From assembly GCA_963573315.1 (NCBI GenBank), contig OY752146.1:434001-498000 (forward strand): a DNA stretch of 64,000 nucleotides, written 5' to 3'. Each line of letters starts with the position of its first letter. Position 1 is the first letter of the stretch. Positions 40,101-49,629 of the stretch are shown here, piece by piece. The notes under the pieces are model-generated. The model saw only the letters and a program-made list of their open reading frames with translations, was not told the origin of the DNA and ran no database searches. Source of the DNA: Entomortierella parvispora. Its lineage: Eukaryota > Mortierellomycota > Mortierellomycetes > Mortierellales > Mortierellaceae. The position numbers were made by a program, and so were the translations under genes.

Positions 40101-42493
40101 TTTTCGTCCAGGTAGGGTTGCAACTGCCTCATGAATTCAGCTTTCTCCGCTATGAACTCGGGTGTCAATTCCACTTCTGGTGTTTTTAACGGAACAATCG
40201 GTGGTTTCTCGTCTGTTGGTACCCACAGGAAGTCTTCTCTCCGCGGCTGCTGGAGACGAATACCGCCGATGGTGAATCCTAACAACGAGAATAGGTCCAT
40301 ACCTATGAGTACGTCAAAGTAGTCGAAGTCCATGACATGCATGTGAACTTCCAGCGACTTTTTGTTGCAGATGAGCTGTACTCTATCGCAAGTGGTGAAG
40401 TCCGGGACTTGCGTTCCAGTTTTGATTAGCGCTACAAATTCGTCCGGTATGGCTCCAAAACGGATGTCTGCATCCTCAGCAAGCCCTCTACTAATGAGTG
40501 ATATTGTGGCGCCGGGATCTAATAGAGCAGTACACATTATACCATTAATCATACAGGGCACCGTGAGTCGGTTGTCTCCTGGTTTTGGTTGCCTGAATTC
40601 ATAGACCTTCTTCAAGTCCTTTGGACGTAGATAGTTTTGACGGTTGTCTTCTTTAATGGAATCAGCCTCACGCATGTGAATGTCGTCATGTCGATCAAAA
40701 GCTGCGACTACTTTATGCTGTGTCTGTCCGTAGGATCGATCGGAGCCACGATTGGTTTGAGTGTGCTCTTGAGCATCGCCTCGGCGATCGTCCTTGTTAC
40801 CGTAGCGGCTGCGGTGATCTTGGCGTCTGCCACCGCCAGCACGACGCGATCGGTCCTGCGAGCGTGATCGTGAGCGAGAGCGTTTGCGACCGCTACCATT
40901 ACTCTTCTTCTGCTCTTGGTCGGCCTTACGCTTGAAGCAGTCCTTATAATTGTGTGGCGTTCTTGCATTCTTGCAGGCATCGGTATACCAACAGTCCGAT
41001 GCTGACCCAGTCGAGGTGTTTGATCGGCCCGACTTTGTTGACGACTGCGACTTAGATCGGCCTCGCTGTGATTCGTCTCGTCGGTGCCCTTGGTTGTGCT
41101 TTGTCGCTGTACCTGATCCGGAGCCCGATGTGGCCACGTCGGCCTTAAACTGGGACAGGAACCATGCCGTATGGTCAGTTCTGTTGCCCTCGACCGCGCC
41201 AGGGGTCTCATGGAGGAATTCGAGGTACGCCTTGACTGAGGTCACATTTTCTAACGCGCCATACCTCTTCAGAGTAGCTTGTTTGCCCACGTCCGAGATA
41301 TAGCAGCCTAGTGGTTTGATCAGCCACTGGCAGTCCGAGTCCGGGATGTCTGCTGCTTCCATGAGAGGCAAAATCCGGTCGGAAAACGCACGAATTGATT
41401 CCCCGTGGTCAGGTCGCATCCTGGTGACGATGTCGGCTACTTTGGAGCTCACCGAGTCAAACCGGATGGCCTTGTGGAGGGCCTCGATGGCTTTGCTCCA
41501 GGTCCTCTTATCAATGGGAACTTTCGCGATCTCGGACTCATAGTCCTTGGCGAGCCCAATCTTGACAAGGGACATCGGAAGGTAGGACCATGCTACCTTA
41601 TCGAACAATGCATCCGTGAGATGCAGTCGTAAAGCGCGCTTGATGTCCTCCTTGAACCGGACTACTTTCTTAGCAATCTCGAGTAAGGCTTGGTCCTTGT
41701 CGGTGCTGAGAGTGTCACGCTCGATGTCTAGTATCGGCTGGTTCTTTAACTCGACATGTTTTAGTTTAGAAAAATCAATAGTTTTCGTACCTTTAAACAC
41801 CGGGATATGGTCGATCTTATAGATGGACTTAATGGCTGCGTGAACTGGGTCTGACGGGTCCCATTTGATGACGTAATCATCGATGGTTAGCGCCGCCCGT
41901 TCCGCGCCAGTCATTTTAGCCTCAGACGACGAGGTCGATCGGTCCCCTTCGAGATCGTCGGCATTGGCCTTGAAGGCTGCTCGGAGAGCTCGCTCGGCAT
42001 CGTGGCCACTGTCCTCGAGAAGCCGGACTTGGACTTGGATGTCCCCTCGGATCTCGGTCCTGGTGTCATCGAGTATCTTGAGCTGAGCCTTTTCACGTGC
42101 CGAACCGAGCCGAAGTGCCTTGACAGCCTTGACCGCTTGTCTGTGTCGGTTGTTGAGGTGGGTGATGAGGAATAACTTACGCGACGCCTTGGCTCGATAG
42201 CTCTCGACTTGTCTGCGTAGTCCTTGCTCAGACTCGTCGTAGTCGTCCTCGTCCTCGGATTCGGATTGGGCCTGATCATCTAACTCCATGTCCTCCATGA
42301 TTTTCGAGAGGCGGTCACTGATGTCGTCATCATGCGAGTCGTCTTCAGTGGTGTCATCATCCTGGTGCATTTCCGTATCTTCGTCGATGTCGTCTCTTTG
42401 GTCGGTAGTTTCTTGATTGACCGCACTGTCTGCCTGCTGGCCATCAGTCTCCGAGATTGGTGCCGTCGCGGTGGTCTTTCGTTTAGGCGGCAT
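37151..42493 (-). CDS. Ty3 gag-pol polyprotein with chromodomain (1780 aa)
   Basis: Single ORF from ATG 42493. An acidic N-terminus and gag region (about 1-500) end in a Cys/His stretch (CWYTDACKNARTPHNYKDC, not a canonical CCHC) and an Arg/Ser/Asp-rich basic segment. The protease has LLDPGATISLI (about 656). The RT has FDLSQAYHRMRI, FARAPFGLKPL and NYVDDIVAHT (about 980). The RNase H has FYVATDASGVGIGAVL (about 1129). The integrase has an HH-CC zinc part (HEFGHPG...CTQCQYF, about 1340) and a DDE core (VAVDLAEFD, VQSDNGSEF, and a GVAERFVRTMKD helix). The chromodomain at about 1680-1735 (ILDHSLSKEGMLYTVQWKGY) probably targets chromatin marks for insertion. There is no gag-pol frameshift or stop, and all catalytic motifs look intact. 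Confidence 0.95.
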   Translation of the reverse strand: MPPKRKTTATAPISETDGQQADSAVNQETTDQRDDIDEDTEMHQDDDTTEDDSHDDDISDRLSKIMEDMELDDQAQSESEDEDDYDESEQGLRRQVESYRAKASRKLFLITHLNNRHRQAVKAVKALRLGSAREKAQLKILDDTRTEIRGDIQVQVRLLEDSGHDAERALRAAFKANADDLEGDRSTSSSEAKMTGAERAALTIDDYVIKWDPSDPVHAAIKSIYKIDHIPVFKGTKTIDFSKLKHVELKNQPILDIERDTLSTDKDQALLEIAKKVVRFKEDIKRALRLHLTDALFDKVAWSYLPMSLVKIGLAKDYESEIAKVPIDKRTWSKAIEALHKAIRFDSVSSKVADIVTRMRPDHGESIRAFSDRILPLMEAADIPDSDCQWLIKPLGCYISDVGKQATLKRYGALENVTSVKAYLEFLHETPGAVEGNRTDHTAWFLSQFKADVATSGSGSGTATKHNQGHRRDESQRGRSKSQSSTKSGRSNTSTGSASDCWYTDACKNARTPHNYKDCFKRKADQEQKKSNGSGRKRSRSRSRSQDRSRRAGGGRRQDHRSRYGNKDDRRGDAQEHTQTNRGSDRSYGQTQHKVVAAFDRHDDIHMREADSIKEDNRQNYLRPKDLKKVYEFRQPKPGDNRLTVPCMINGIMCTALLDPGATISLISRGLAEDADIRFGAIPDEFVALIKTGTQVPDFTTCDRVQLICNKKSLEVHMHVMDFDYFDVLIGMDLFSLLGFTIGGIRLQQPRREDFLWVPTDEKPPIVPLKTPEVELTPEFIAEKAEFMRQLQPYLDENAKIDPSSHCTLPSMVVELKVGPDCKVQERPRQFYSQTEKDEVDKTVKQWLKDGVIVPVKGHCPYNSTLTMAARRDLEGKILKHRVCLDPRTLNKQLLDTDQFPLPKIADLHTKVAGKARYSTFDLSQAYHRMRIAELSQILTAFTYDNQQYKFARAPFGLKPLTSIFQRGMAELFGDADFADNYVDDIVAHTDETESHLEHCITVVKRLTEAKLIINQEKCNFYSTEILMLGYIVNRHGRMINPKKIANIYSWAYPRNKKMVQRYLGLFNYFREYIPLYSVLAAPLEALRNKRGTFSLSKEEKRSFDKLRRSIILAPCLCFPDFSLPFYVATDASGVGIGAVLYQLPNGDESKINYISFQARALHKSEKNYPAYKKELLGIVFALNRFHQYLWGRKFTLFTDHRPLTYIHEQKELPQIVTNWKETIFNYDFECIYRPGILNVLPDALSRAFTEEDDPTKEREDYDMDMVPDGHPSVAAVTRALKAATIDRANTSPEASSGPDLKIGTRFVMDEAYMQEFVSDDVSHEVVLREEERELILSRTHEFGHPGTGAMVKAIQATGKTWPKLKEDCLKWVSGCTQCQYFNIARKGYHPLRPIHARLPGEHVAVDLAEFDTSTSGNKFVLVTVDICTRFVFLEPLPNKEARTIAQALFKLFCGIGFPKIVQSDNGSEFVNSLCKLMNQKLKIDHRLSTPYHPRSNGVAERFVRTMKDNIKKQLQGRRDQWDNYVPMAQLQLNTRAASLHNSTPFSLFYGRSFATLTDFSAVESHLLTDEENEQRLEYLTKLVYPAISDYSTGTQTAMASKFNRTHRLRDFQPGTYVMAKEDVPGSKIDAKYHGPYKVLSRSTHGSYTLLDPMSEKLPRQYSPEQLKQVTQALDVQSAESYEIDMILDHSLSKEGMLYTVQWKGYDSSHNQQLSYDQFDSKNIIDKYWKSKRMDNPHAAKRIIRIRDNREKKLQKQVRDEQAKAQSSQANKSRKAKVRN

Positions 42494-42624
42494 CCTGAAG
42501 CTCTCCTTTCCAGATTATGATGGAGTGGTTGGTCCGCGGAATGGCGATGAGATGGTGGTGAAATTTTTCTCAAGTTGGTGGGAGTGACGTTTCGTAAACC
42601 GGCCAATCACAGTTCCTGAAAAAA

Positions 42625-42794
42625 TGAAATGTCGGGGGTCTGTACGTCAGGAAGAAAGAAAGGTGCTGTTTAATGATAGAGAGCGACAGCCTGATATGAC
42701 TGTCGCACACTACTTAAGGGGCGCGCAAGCGCAACTCTCTCTAACTAGAAATAAACGGCAGGAGAAATACGTCGGTATTGCACCGGACGTTACA
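42625..42794 (-). repeat. Ty3 5' LTR (170 bp)
   Basis: Second copy of the LTR. In element orientation it lies upstream of gag-pol and should carry its promoter. Confidence 0.95.
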
Positions 42795-42889
42795 GTAACC
42801 AACAGGTTGGAGTAGTACCTCACACAATACCAGATCCAACCGCATTTGCATGAGGAATCAGATTCAGAGTAGATGAATATCTAGGGGTA

Positions 42890-42995
42890 TCTAGTGATGT
42901 CTAGTGCTGTCTAATGGTGTCAAGTGGTGTCAAGTGGTGTCAAGTGGTGTCAAGTGGTGCCAAGTGGTGTCAAGTGGGTCTAGTGGGTCTAGTGG
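42890..42995. repeat. Minisatellite of the GTGGTGTCAA type
   Basis: Six or more 10-bp units (GTGGTGTCAA and variants) at 42915-42970, flanked by related GTCTAGTG units on both sides. Confidence 0.9.
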
Positions 42996-43313
42996 TTTTC
43001 GTTGGCACTAGGTGGAAACCTTCTTTTGCTTTTCATCGCCATTCCTTTCTGCCTTCACCCCTGCCCGTCTCTTTCCTTCTCTCTGAAAGCTCCTTTTTTT
43101 CATGCATCCCTTCCTTTTCTTGCAGATCCTCCTTTTCTTGCACCTCTTCCTTTTCCTTCATTCCCTTTCTTTCCAGCATTTTGGCTCCCATGAGCTCCTT
43201 CTCTCCCCAAAATGTTTTTCTTTTCTTACATTCCTTACATCCCCTGCATCCCTTGCATCTTCTTGGCCTAAGTCTAGTCAATGCCAGGCAGAGAAGACAT
43301 TAATTTGCATCAC

Positions 43314-43323
43314 ATATAAAAGG
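43314..43323 (+). promoter_or_regulatory. TATA box of the secreted Cys-rich gene at 43.5 kb
   Basis: ATATAAAAGG about 240 bp before ATG 43554. A likely 5' UTR intron lies between them (donor GAG|GTGAGT at about 43411, acceptor CCTTTAG at about 43540). Confidence 0.5.
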
Positions 43324-43553
43324 AAGATTTCATGCTCTCCATTTTCCTCAACCGACGCACTTTCTTTATACATATACAAGTAAAAGCTTTATACGCAATA
43401 TCATTTTGAGGTGAGTATGAGAAGCTGGGTGCCATATCGTTGCAAGTTCTTTTGATTTGGCAAGCACTAACCATGCGAGTTTTAACTTTTAAACACTCTC
43501 TTCTCCTACGTCTACCATACAACTTGCCATTACCTTTAGAAACTAGCCCAGCC

Positions 43554-43934
43554 ATGCTTGTGTACAAAGTCGGATTTTTCATTCTCCTCGCCCTCAAGAT
43601 CAACGCCCAGAACGAATGTGGAAGTGACTGTGATACGACCACCCATTGCTGCGTGTCAGAGGGCTATGGTGGAATGGATGGAACTGAAAATTTCGAATGC
43701 ATTGAAAAGCCTGGGCTGGGCAGTATGTGTGGAGCTTTCAATCCTTGCGCAGGTTCAGGAGAAGGGGATGTTTGTGCGCCAGGGCTCAAATGCCATGCTG
43801 TTTCAAAAACTTGCGTGACCCCTGACACTGATGACAAGTGCACTGCTTGTGGCCAACCTTTCAATTCGAATGGTCCTTGCTGTGCACCAGGAGTTAAGGG
43901 TTGGCATAACGAATGCTTCTGCGCCCACGGATGA
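43554..43934 (+). CDS. Small secreted cysteine-rich protein (126 aa)
   Basis: ATG 43554 gives a signal peptide (MLVYKVGFFILLALKINAQ). An upstream in-frame ATG at 43440 lies in the probable 5' UTR intron. The mature part has two Cys modules. The first has the spacing C-x3-C-x5-CC-x15-C-x9-C ... C-x5-C-x6-C (with VCAPGLKC), similar to the cysteine pattern of colipase/prokineticin/Dickkopf folds and to the gene at 57 kb. The second has CTACGQ, NGPCCAPGV and NECFC. This is typical of secreted effector-like or cell-wall proteins, with no enzymatic motif. The 5' UTR intron and the TATA box at 43314 support a real transcription unit. Function unknown. Confidence 0.65.
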   Translation: MLVYKVGFFILLALKINAQNECGSDCDTTTHCCVSEGYGGMDGTENFECIEKPGLGSMCGAFNPCAGSGEGDVCAPGLKCHAVSKTCVTPDTDDKCTACGQPFNSNGPCCAPGVKGWHNECFCAHG

Positions 43935-44189
43935 GCCTCTTAGCGGTGGAGCAGTAGCCACACATTTATCACCATGTGCAGCACACGCTTTGAGCTCAAG
44001 GCTACTTTCAGCTAGCAACAAAATGCAGTTTTTCTATAGTTAGCATTCCGTATTAAAAAGTAGCATATAACAGCAGCCAGCTTTCTTCACATCTGCGCTG
44101 CTTAAACCAACAAATAACTACCTTGTTTTACCCCTCACCCTTTTTCTTTTTCTTTTAATTTGGATTCGCAGTCTACAATACCAGCGTCA
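43935..44189. other. Downstream region of the Cys-rich gene
   Basis: No gene seen. Confidence 0.35.
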
Positions 44190-45226
44190 GGTAGGCATAC
44201 CATGTTGAACACCATCATAAAATTCGCTCAACGGAAGTCAAGGGTGCGTGCGATGCAGAAGTTCACCTGTCTCCGGCGGGTCTCTACGACATATTACTAC
44301 AATATGTTCTTCATAAAAAAAAAGCGCGTAAAAAATTAATAATAAATTTTACTGGACACAGCAATCTTCATCCCCCCGCCCCCCCAAAAAAAGCCCGTCA
44401 ACCGCATGGGCTATCTCCTATAATCATCCCTGGTTGCTTAAAGTGAATATCTGCCCCACCCCGGCTGCACAGGCGACCCAAGTAATCAATGACTACTCGC
44501 AAACCCCCCACGTCGGCAAGAAATGCATTGGCAAGATATTTTCAACAAGACTTGTAAACATCTCATTGATGAGCCTAGGCTCCAGTGTGACCACCAGACC
44601 GCACTCCAGCTGCGCAGATGACCCCAAACATACTTGACGTACTCGTTGAATCACCCGCGTCGAGAAGGAAATACATTGGCAAGATGTTGCTCAACAGTTT
44701 GGACATCACAATGGTTGGCATCGACTCAAAATGGACCATCCTGCTCCACCACTCCCAACTGCACAGGCGACGGAAGTCCCCAATCGCGCAATGTCGAGAA
44801 GGAAAGGTGTAAACAAGATGTTGTTCGACAAGATGCTTGAAGACCTCAATCATTACGAGCCTTGGCTCTACGGTGACCACCAGACCGCACCCCAGCTGCG
44901 CAGGTGATTACGAAGTCGGATTACTCGTGAATCACAAACCGCGTGGAGAAGGATCTGCATTGGCAAAGTGTTTGTCCAGTAGTTTTGAACATCACGATGG
45001 TTGGCACCGGCCATAAATGTGAACACGGAACCGGACGGCACCCCAACTGCACAGGCAACCCAAATGCATGCACTCATGTACTCGTAAATCACCCACGTCG
45101 AGAAGGGCACGCATTTGGGGAGCGATTACATTGTTTCGATGCAATGAGAACGAGAAATGAGGATGGTGGTGCAGCAGATGCAACAGAGTTTCAAGCGATG
45201 AGAAGGAGGAGAGGAATGAGAAAGGC
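44190..45226. repeat. 1-kb repeat block, copy 1 (internally repetitive)
   Basis: Directly repeated at 49630-50740 with high similarity over most of its length. The block consists of degenerate units of about 130-150 bp sharing a core CGTCGAGAAGGA(A)ATGCATTGGCAAG, followed by an ACATCACAATGGTTGGCA motif and a CAGCTGCGCAGGTGA motif. Copy 1 keeps one unit (about 44740-44830) that copy 2 lacks. No coding role is apparent. Confidence 0.85.
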
Positions 45227-45289
45227 AAGTTGTCGCGTTTTTGTTCGTGGGGAACGTGTGCATGGGTATCGGAGTCACGTGAGACAGAG

Positions 45290-45510
45290 TAGGTCGGGTG
45301 GCTTTGCTGTCTTTCCTTTTTTGGGTTGGTTTTTCTTCCTTCTTTGCCCTTGCCTCAACACCAGTGCCGCCACTCCTGTCGACATTTGCTCACCAGCGTC
45401 TTAACAACACTTTCGAGCTGCATGGAATTGGACTCCCCACGCCTATCATCTCCGTCATCGGCACTCGATTCACTGGCTGCACGAGCTACGTTAGTAACTG
45501 GATGTAAAGT
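45290..45510 (+). pseudogene. Second copy of the exon family seen at 35.8 kb
   Basis: The sequence from GGGTGGCTTTGCTGTCTTTCCTTTTTTGGG (split here only for naming; 45298-45327) through the reading frame ...TSVLTTLSSCMELDS and LDSLAARATLVTGCKVGLVH parallels 35795-36030. In the 35.8-kb copy the exon ends at a donor. Here the frame runs on to a stop near 45565 without a good donor, so it is a fragment or diverged copy. Confidence 0.4.
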
Positions 45511-46052
45511 TGGACTTGTCCACAACCCGCCTACCGCAGATGGATGTCCAAACGAAACGTCATGAACATGACGCCAAAGACAATTTTACGGACTTGCATT
45601 GTCAACAAACAGTCTAGCTGGGGTCAGCCTCATCTGTTACTGGAAAGTGCCTACAACAAAGAGAAAGCTTTCAGGTTTCAACGCTTTCACTGGATATTCA
45701 CTATTCTGTACGCGAATCCAACAACGGCTCTATCCTGTCTGATGTCCTGGATTTGATTGCAGAATACAAGTACGACGAGGAGGCACGGTGCAACTGGTTC
45801 ACAAAGGTTCTGAACTCGGATCGTAGCGGCCTTCACCGTAGTCCGGAGGAGGTGTTCTATGAGTATGTACCTAATCTTTCCAAGATAACAACAGAGATCT
45901 TGTCTCGCTGCAGTAATCCTCTCTGTCCCAATCCTCTGACTGAAAAGATTCGACACCCCGAATTCATCATTGTTCCAGCTTGTTGTATTTGTAGGCAGAG
46001 AGAGGTGGATAATTGGTTGTCCAGAGACCCCAGCTCTGCGGCGAACCTGTAA
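45511..46052 (+). CDS. 3' exon(s) of an unidentified gene with a CxxxxC...CCxxC segment
   Basis: After a TGATTGCAG acceptor at about 45762 a 95-codon exon reads EYKYDEEARCNWFTKVLNSD, then RCSNPLCPNP, and ends IVPACCICRQREVDNWLSRD... with a TAA at 46052. The paired cysteines could bind zinc. A possible preceding exon (FRFQRFHWIFTILYANPTTAL) lies at 45670-45740. The composition is convincingly coding, but no family was recognised and the 5' part is unclear. It may or may not belong with the fragment at 45.3 kb. Confidence 0.4.
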
Positions 46053-46353
46053 GGGCCAAGCAAAACCTTCATATTAACCAAAAACACTATCAAGTTGATC
46101 TGGCTCGGACTGATTGGGGATCACTGATGGAATTACCTAAAAAATAGTTTATTCCAGCTATTTCACTATTATCGATAGTTGATTTCAGTACTGTCAATGC
46201 TTGACGATATGTACAGGTAGTAGCCCAAGATCGAGTAGAGAACTAAAGATAAAACGAGGCGAGGATAAGTAAGGAAAACGAAAACACACGCCCTGTGCCA
46301 AATTGGGAACCGCTCTTGTCCTTCAAGAACCCACCGCAGGCTTCTCGCTCCAG

Positions 46354-48051
46354 TTATTCCCCATGCTGTCTTCGGCTTGATCGCAATGAGGCCGCCATGG
46401 TGCGATCATTGATAACCTCTGTAACTGGAGGCGCTTGGACACAGAACTTGTTTGGAGTGAAGACGCCACTGGGATCGACCCTCGCTTTTACCCTACACAA
46501 CCGCTCGTATTTTGTTTGCCCGGGGACAGGGGCAGCGTTGTCAAAATAATGGACATGTTCCTGATTCAAGTCCAGATCGTGTGAGCCCCAGAGCATACGG
46601 CGATCCTCTGGGCAAAAAATAGCGCTTGGATAACCTACGGTGGCATCATTTTCACGTTGCCACGCGATTGCGGTGTTTTGAGCACTGGAGTTTTCCTCGT
46701 CATAAAAAATGTCCAGGACGCAACAGATGCTCCCGTCCCTCCAACTGATAGCGGTGCTTCCATCATTGTTTAGGAAGGTCGCCGAGTTGTCGCCTCCAAA
46801 GTGTTGTATCTGCACCGAGAGGTAGCATCCATTCGTCTCATCCGCTTGGATTCTGTCAATGCGATTACAAACATCTTCTGTCCAGCCATCCTGCATCGGC
46901 TGAGAGTTGGACATGTATACGCGCTTGACATAGGGCTTCTCGAACTCGCGTACATTCTGGAATATCCAGTCACCAGTTAGCTGAGATAGCGGAATGTGTT
47001 GGCTATCATCGACTTTCTGGCCCAAAAGTCCCTCGAGCCCACCCAGGATCGAGGGTAATTCTCCAGCTTGTTTGATCTCTTCAAAGTACGCGTTATTGTA
47101 AGGTTGATTTTTCCCGTCACGGTTGGCCCATTGCGCATAAACGAGAATCATTGGTGGCCAATAAAGGAAGTCATCTGGACCTTCAATGTTGGGATATTCC
47201 TTTAGGATCTGCTCCTTGGGAATGGGTGACAACGATAGCGGGAACATAGAGCCGCCGCTCAGCATCGTTATACAGTAGTCGTAATCGCCCGGGGTTGACT
47301 TGTCATTGGCCTTTTGCACCATGACATCCAATAGTCTCTTGAGACGATTGCGATCGTAGGGATAAAAGATCCTCATGCCGCGCGAGTTTGGGTGGTCTTC
47401 GTCGCGATGAACTTTAAGGGTGACGTGGGTCAAGACCCCAAAGTTTCCAGGACTTCCGCCCAAGAAAGCAAAGAATAGGTCCTTCTCTTCCTCGTTCGAT
47501 TGGGTGCGTTCAACCTCTTGCACTTCTCCATCAGCGTTAATGATTCGGATCTTTTGGACGTGATCAGCAAGAAGCCCGAAACTTCGTCCCAGCTGACCGT
47601 AACCGCCAGTTTGGACATGCCCGCCGAGATGAACATCACTGCATTGGCCATGTGGCACGAACCTGTCTTCTTTCGCTAGCATGTCATGGAACGTGCGCAA
47701 TGAATAGCTGATGCCAACTGTCACCAAGGTTTTATCGTCGTCTTCCCATGCAAAGTCCAGGTACGTGTTGGACAGGTCAAGCTGGATGTTGTTTCCATTT
47801 GTGGACGATGCACCACAGTATTGATGACCACCCGTGCGAATAGCGATGGCAAGCTTGTTGTCTTTAGCGTATTTTATAGCTTTGGTTACTTCGTCGTCAC
47901 CTTTGGGATAGATGATGTACTTTGGTTGGATGAGACCCGCAGGGTAGGAACTGGAGGCATATTGATAGCTGTGATTGTGGTAATCAGGCCCGCCTCGCAC
48001 GAATATTTTAGTGAAGCCGGTCAGCGGAGCGATTGGGGGGACAGCTGCCAT
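46354..48051 (-). CDS. Berberine-bridge-type FAD-linked oxidoreductase (565 aa)
   Basis: The intact single-exon ORF has a PCMH/FAD_binding_4 domain at the N-terminus: AIRTGGHQYCG with the flavin-linking His at 76, GQCSDVHLGGHVQTGGYG with a Cys at 137 placed where bicovalent BBE enzymes attach FAD, and LGGSPGNFGVLTHVTLKV (about 225). The C-terminus YERLCRVKARVDPSGVFTPNKF is the BBE domain signature. Such enzymes oxidise sugars, alcohols or secondary-metabolite intermediates with O2 and release H2O2. There is no signal peptide, unlike most fungal secreted members, so a cytosolic role or unconventional export is suggested. No biosynthetic cluster surrounds it, so the substrate is unknown. It lies between the two copies of the 1-kb repeat block. 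Confidence 0.9.
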   Translation of the reverse strand: MAAVPPIAPLTGFTKIFVRGGPDYHNHSYQYASSSYPAGLIQPKYIIYPKGDDEVTKAIKYAKDNKLAIAIRTGGHQYCGASSTNGNNIQLDLSNTYLDFAWEDDDKTLVTVGISYSLRTFHDMLAKEDRFVPHGQCSDVHLGGHVQTGGYGQLGRSFGLLADHVQKIRIINADGEVQEVERTQSNEEEKDLFFAFLGGSPGNFGVLTHVTLKVHRDEDHPNSRGMRIFYPYDRNRLKRLLDVMVQKANDKSTPGDYDYCITMLSGGSMFPLSLSPIPKEQILKEYPNIEGPDDFLYWPPMILVYAQWANRDGKNQPYNNAYFEEIKQAGELPSILGGLEGLLGQKVDDSQHIPLSQLTGDWIFQNVREFEKPYVKRVYMSNSQPMQDGWTEDVCNRIDRIQADETNGCYLSVQIQHFGGDNSATFLNNDGSTAISWRDGSICCVLDIFYDEENSSAQNTAIAWQRENDATVGYPSAIFCPEDRRMLWGSHDLDLNQEHVHYFDNAAPVPGQTKYERLCRVKARVDPSGVFTPNKFCVQAPPVTEVINDRTMAASLRSSRRQHGE

Positions 48052-48613
48052 TTGCGTGAGTGAGTTGTTGTTGGGAGTGGACCTTGATCACCGCTCTTAA
48101 ATAACCAAAAAATAAAAACGGTCACTGGCTGCTGCATTACGCGTGACACGTTTAGAGAGACGCTCGTTTGGACTGGCATCAAACCTGATTGGCTGCCTTA
48201 CGCGATGTTCACTTGCGCGAAATTTCGACGTGTTTCGGAAAGGGCGACTGTGTGGGGTCGAATTTTTCTTTCTTTCGCAGGATCAACCAGAACTTGAAAT
48301 TTATTTTCTGAAACTGAATTACTGTAACCTTCTTTCATGCAAAAAATCATGCAGACCAGAACGTGGACAAGAGCTAAAAGTCAACTGCTATGCTGAACAA
48401 GTGACAGATGCTGTGGCTCAGTACTAAAGTTTCAGAACTCTTATTCTTTGCAGATATTGATGCTTGGTCCATGCATTGGTGGGAATGTTCGATTCCGTTT
48501 TAGCTTCAATGACTGGCGCCCAGGTTTGGATCAAACTCAATTGCTCAAGCTGTGAACAAAGCAGAACAGAAAAACAACCGTCTCGCTATAGTAGCAATAT
48601 CTAGACGAACGTG
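48052..48613. other. Intergenic, no gene recognised
   Basis: Upstream region of the oxidase gene (leftward) and downstream region of the next leftward gene. No coding chain was seen. Confidence 0.4.
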
Positions 48614-49324
48614 TTAACAAAAACGCGTGCTGGGAACGTTCCGGCGCTTAATCTGACGATCCTGGACATAAATCAATGTCTCCAGTGTTTGACGCATGAC
48701 TTCTTCACCGCATGGTACCCGAAACATCCTTCTCCCTTTTTTGTCCTTGCGCAGACCATCAACGACTATTATCAAACGATTTATAAGGTTAATTACTACC
48801 CACAGGCCTTTCAATACTATGTGCCATTTCAAGATGTGAAGGTTCGTTTGACGTGCCTACCTTTGGTAATATCCACGATTGTGTACTGGTCAACTCGCCC
48901 TCTACTTGTTACATGAATGAACGCTGGCACCTCCTCCAGCTTGCAATAAACATTCCTGTTGAAAAACACCAATGGTTTGGTAGGAGTGACATGGTACGGA
49001 AAGTCCTGTTTGGAATACTCGTCATGTTTGTCGCAAAAGTCCTGTATGTCCACGATCAGAAATGTTATTCGTTTTTGTAGGAAAGAAAAGGGATGGGGAA
49101 AGGAAAATGAGGAGTATCAACATGCATCTACCTTGAATAAAATTAGTGGCAACCTGCAACTTTCTTGGGTGCTCGTGCTTCCTCGCTTGTGCCTGTGCCC
49201 AATGGCGTCGTCCCGGGCCTCGAATTCCTCTTCAAGAAGGGCAGGCGAGTTGGAATCATTCTTTCTATTGTCCTGGTTCTTTCCACCAAACGCCAAAAAG
49301 AGGAGCGTCTTGAAATCCATTTTT
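48614..49324 (-). CDS. Leftward spliced gene of unknown family (3' exons)
   Basis: Exons 49041-48861 (DFCDKHDEYSKQDFPYH, LVFFNRNVYCKLEEVPAFIH) and 48816-48614 (LKGLWVVINLINRLIIVVDG ... NVPSTRFC, stop) join in phase 1 across a 44-nt intron (GTAGGC...ACATAG). Upstream, exon 49324-49132 (LLEEEFEARDDAIGHRH ... LPLILFK, donor GTAGAT) joins in phase 0. A further charged exon probably lies at about 49400-49547 (acceptor CGTCTACAG), but its frame is ambiguous, so the start codon is not assigned. The protein looks globular at its C-terminus. I recognise no domain. Confidence 0.45.
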
Positions 49325-49629
49325 CTAGACAGTAAGAGTGATGTTATGATTCATTGTATCTTGAGCTGTCTCTCATTTATGTTTCTTCAAACAGACGTGT
49401 TCGTCCCGCGTTCTCTTTAATGGTGGCTTCGTTGGCGCTGCTGCTTTGACCAGTTTGTCCCTCCTGGGATCTTTCGCCTTCAATTTCAGAGTCATCTTTT
49501 GCTTCTCTCTGCTCTTCTTCGTATTTTCCATCTCCCTCGCTGCTGTCACGATACTGTAGACGAAAGGAATACAGAATTAGTTAAAAAAAAAAAAGGAATA
49601 TGTTCAAAAGTCCGGCAAAGATATGCATC

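Larger units (their letters stand above)
36653..42794 (-). mobile_element. Ty3/Gypsy chromovirus-type LTR retrotransposon
   Basis: This 6142-bp element in minus orientation is bounded by two 170-bp LTRs that look identical and flanked by the 5-bp target duplication GTAAC (36648-36652 and 42795-42799). A purine-rich tract (minus strand GGGGGGGGAG) adjoins the LTR at 36822, as expected for the plus-strand primer. One uninterrupted gag-pol ORF carries a C-terminal chromodomain. Identical LTRs and an open ORF indicate a recent insertion. Confidence 0.95.

Noticed and set aside
42793..42800. GTAAC after the Ty3 LTR as a splice donor of the broken gene
   Set aside because: The same five bases occur on both sides of the element, so a target-site duplication explains them better.
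44190..45130. Protein-like leftward ORFs in the 1-kb repeat block
   Set aside because: They arise from the repeat units, break repeatedly and differ in frame between units. No sign of selection for coding.
48853..49420. Rightward ORFs of 75-153 codons
   Set aside because: They oppose a leftward exon chain with consistent splice sites and have low-complexity composition.
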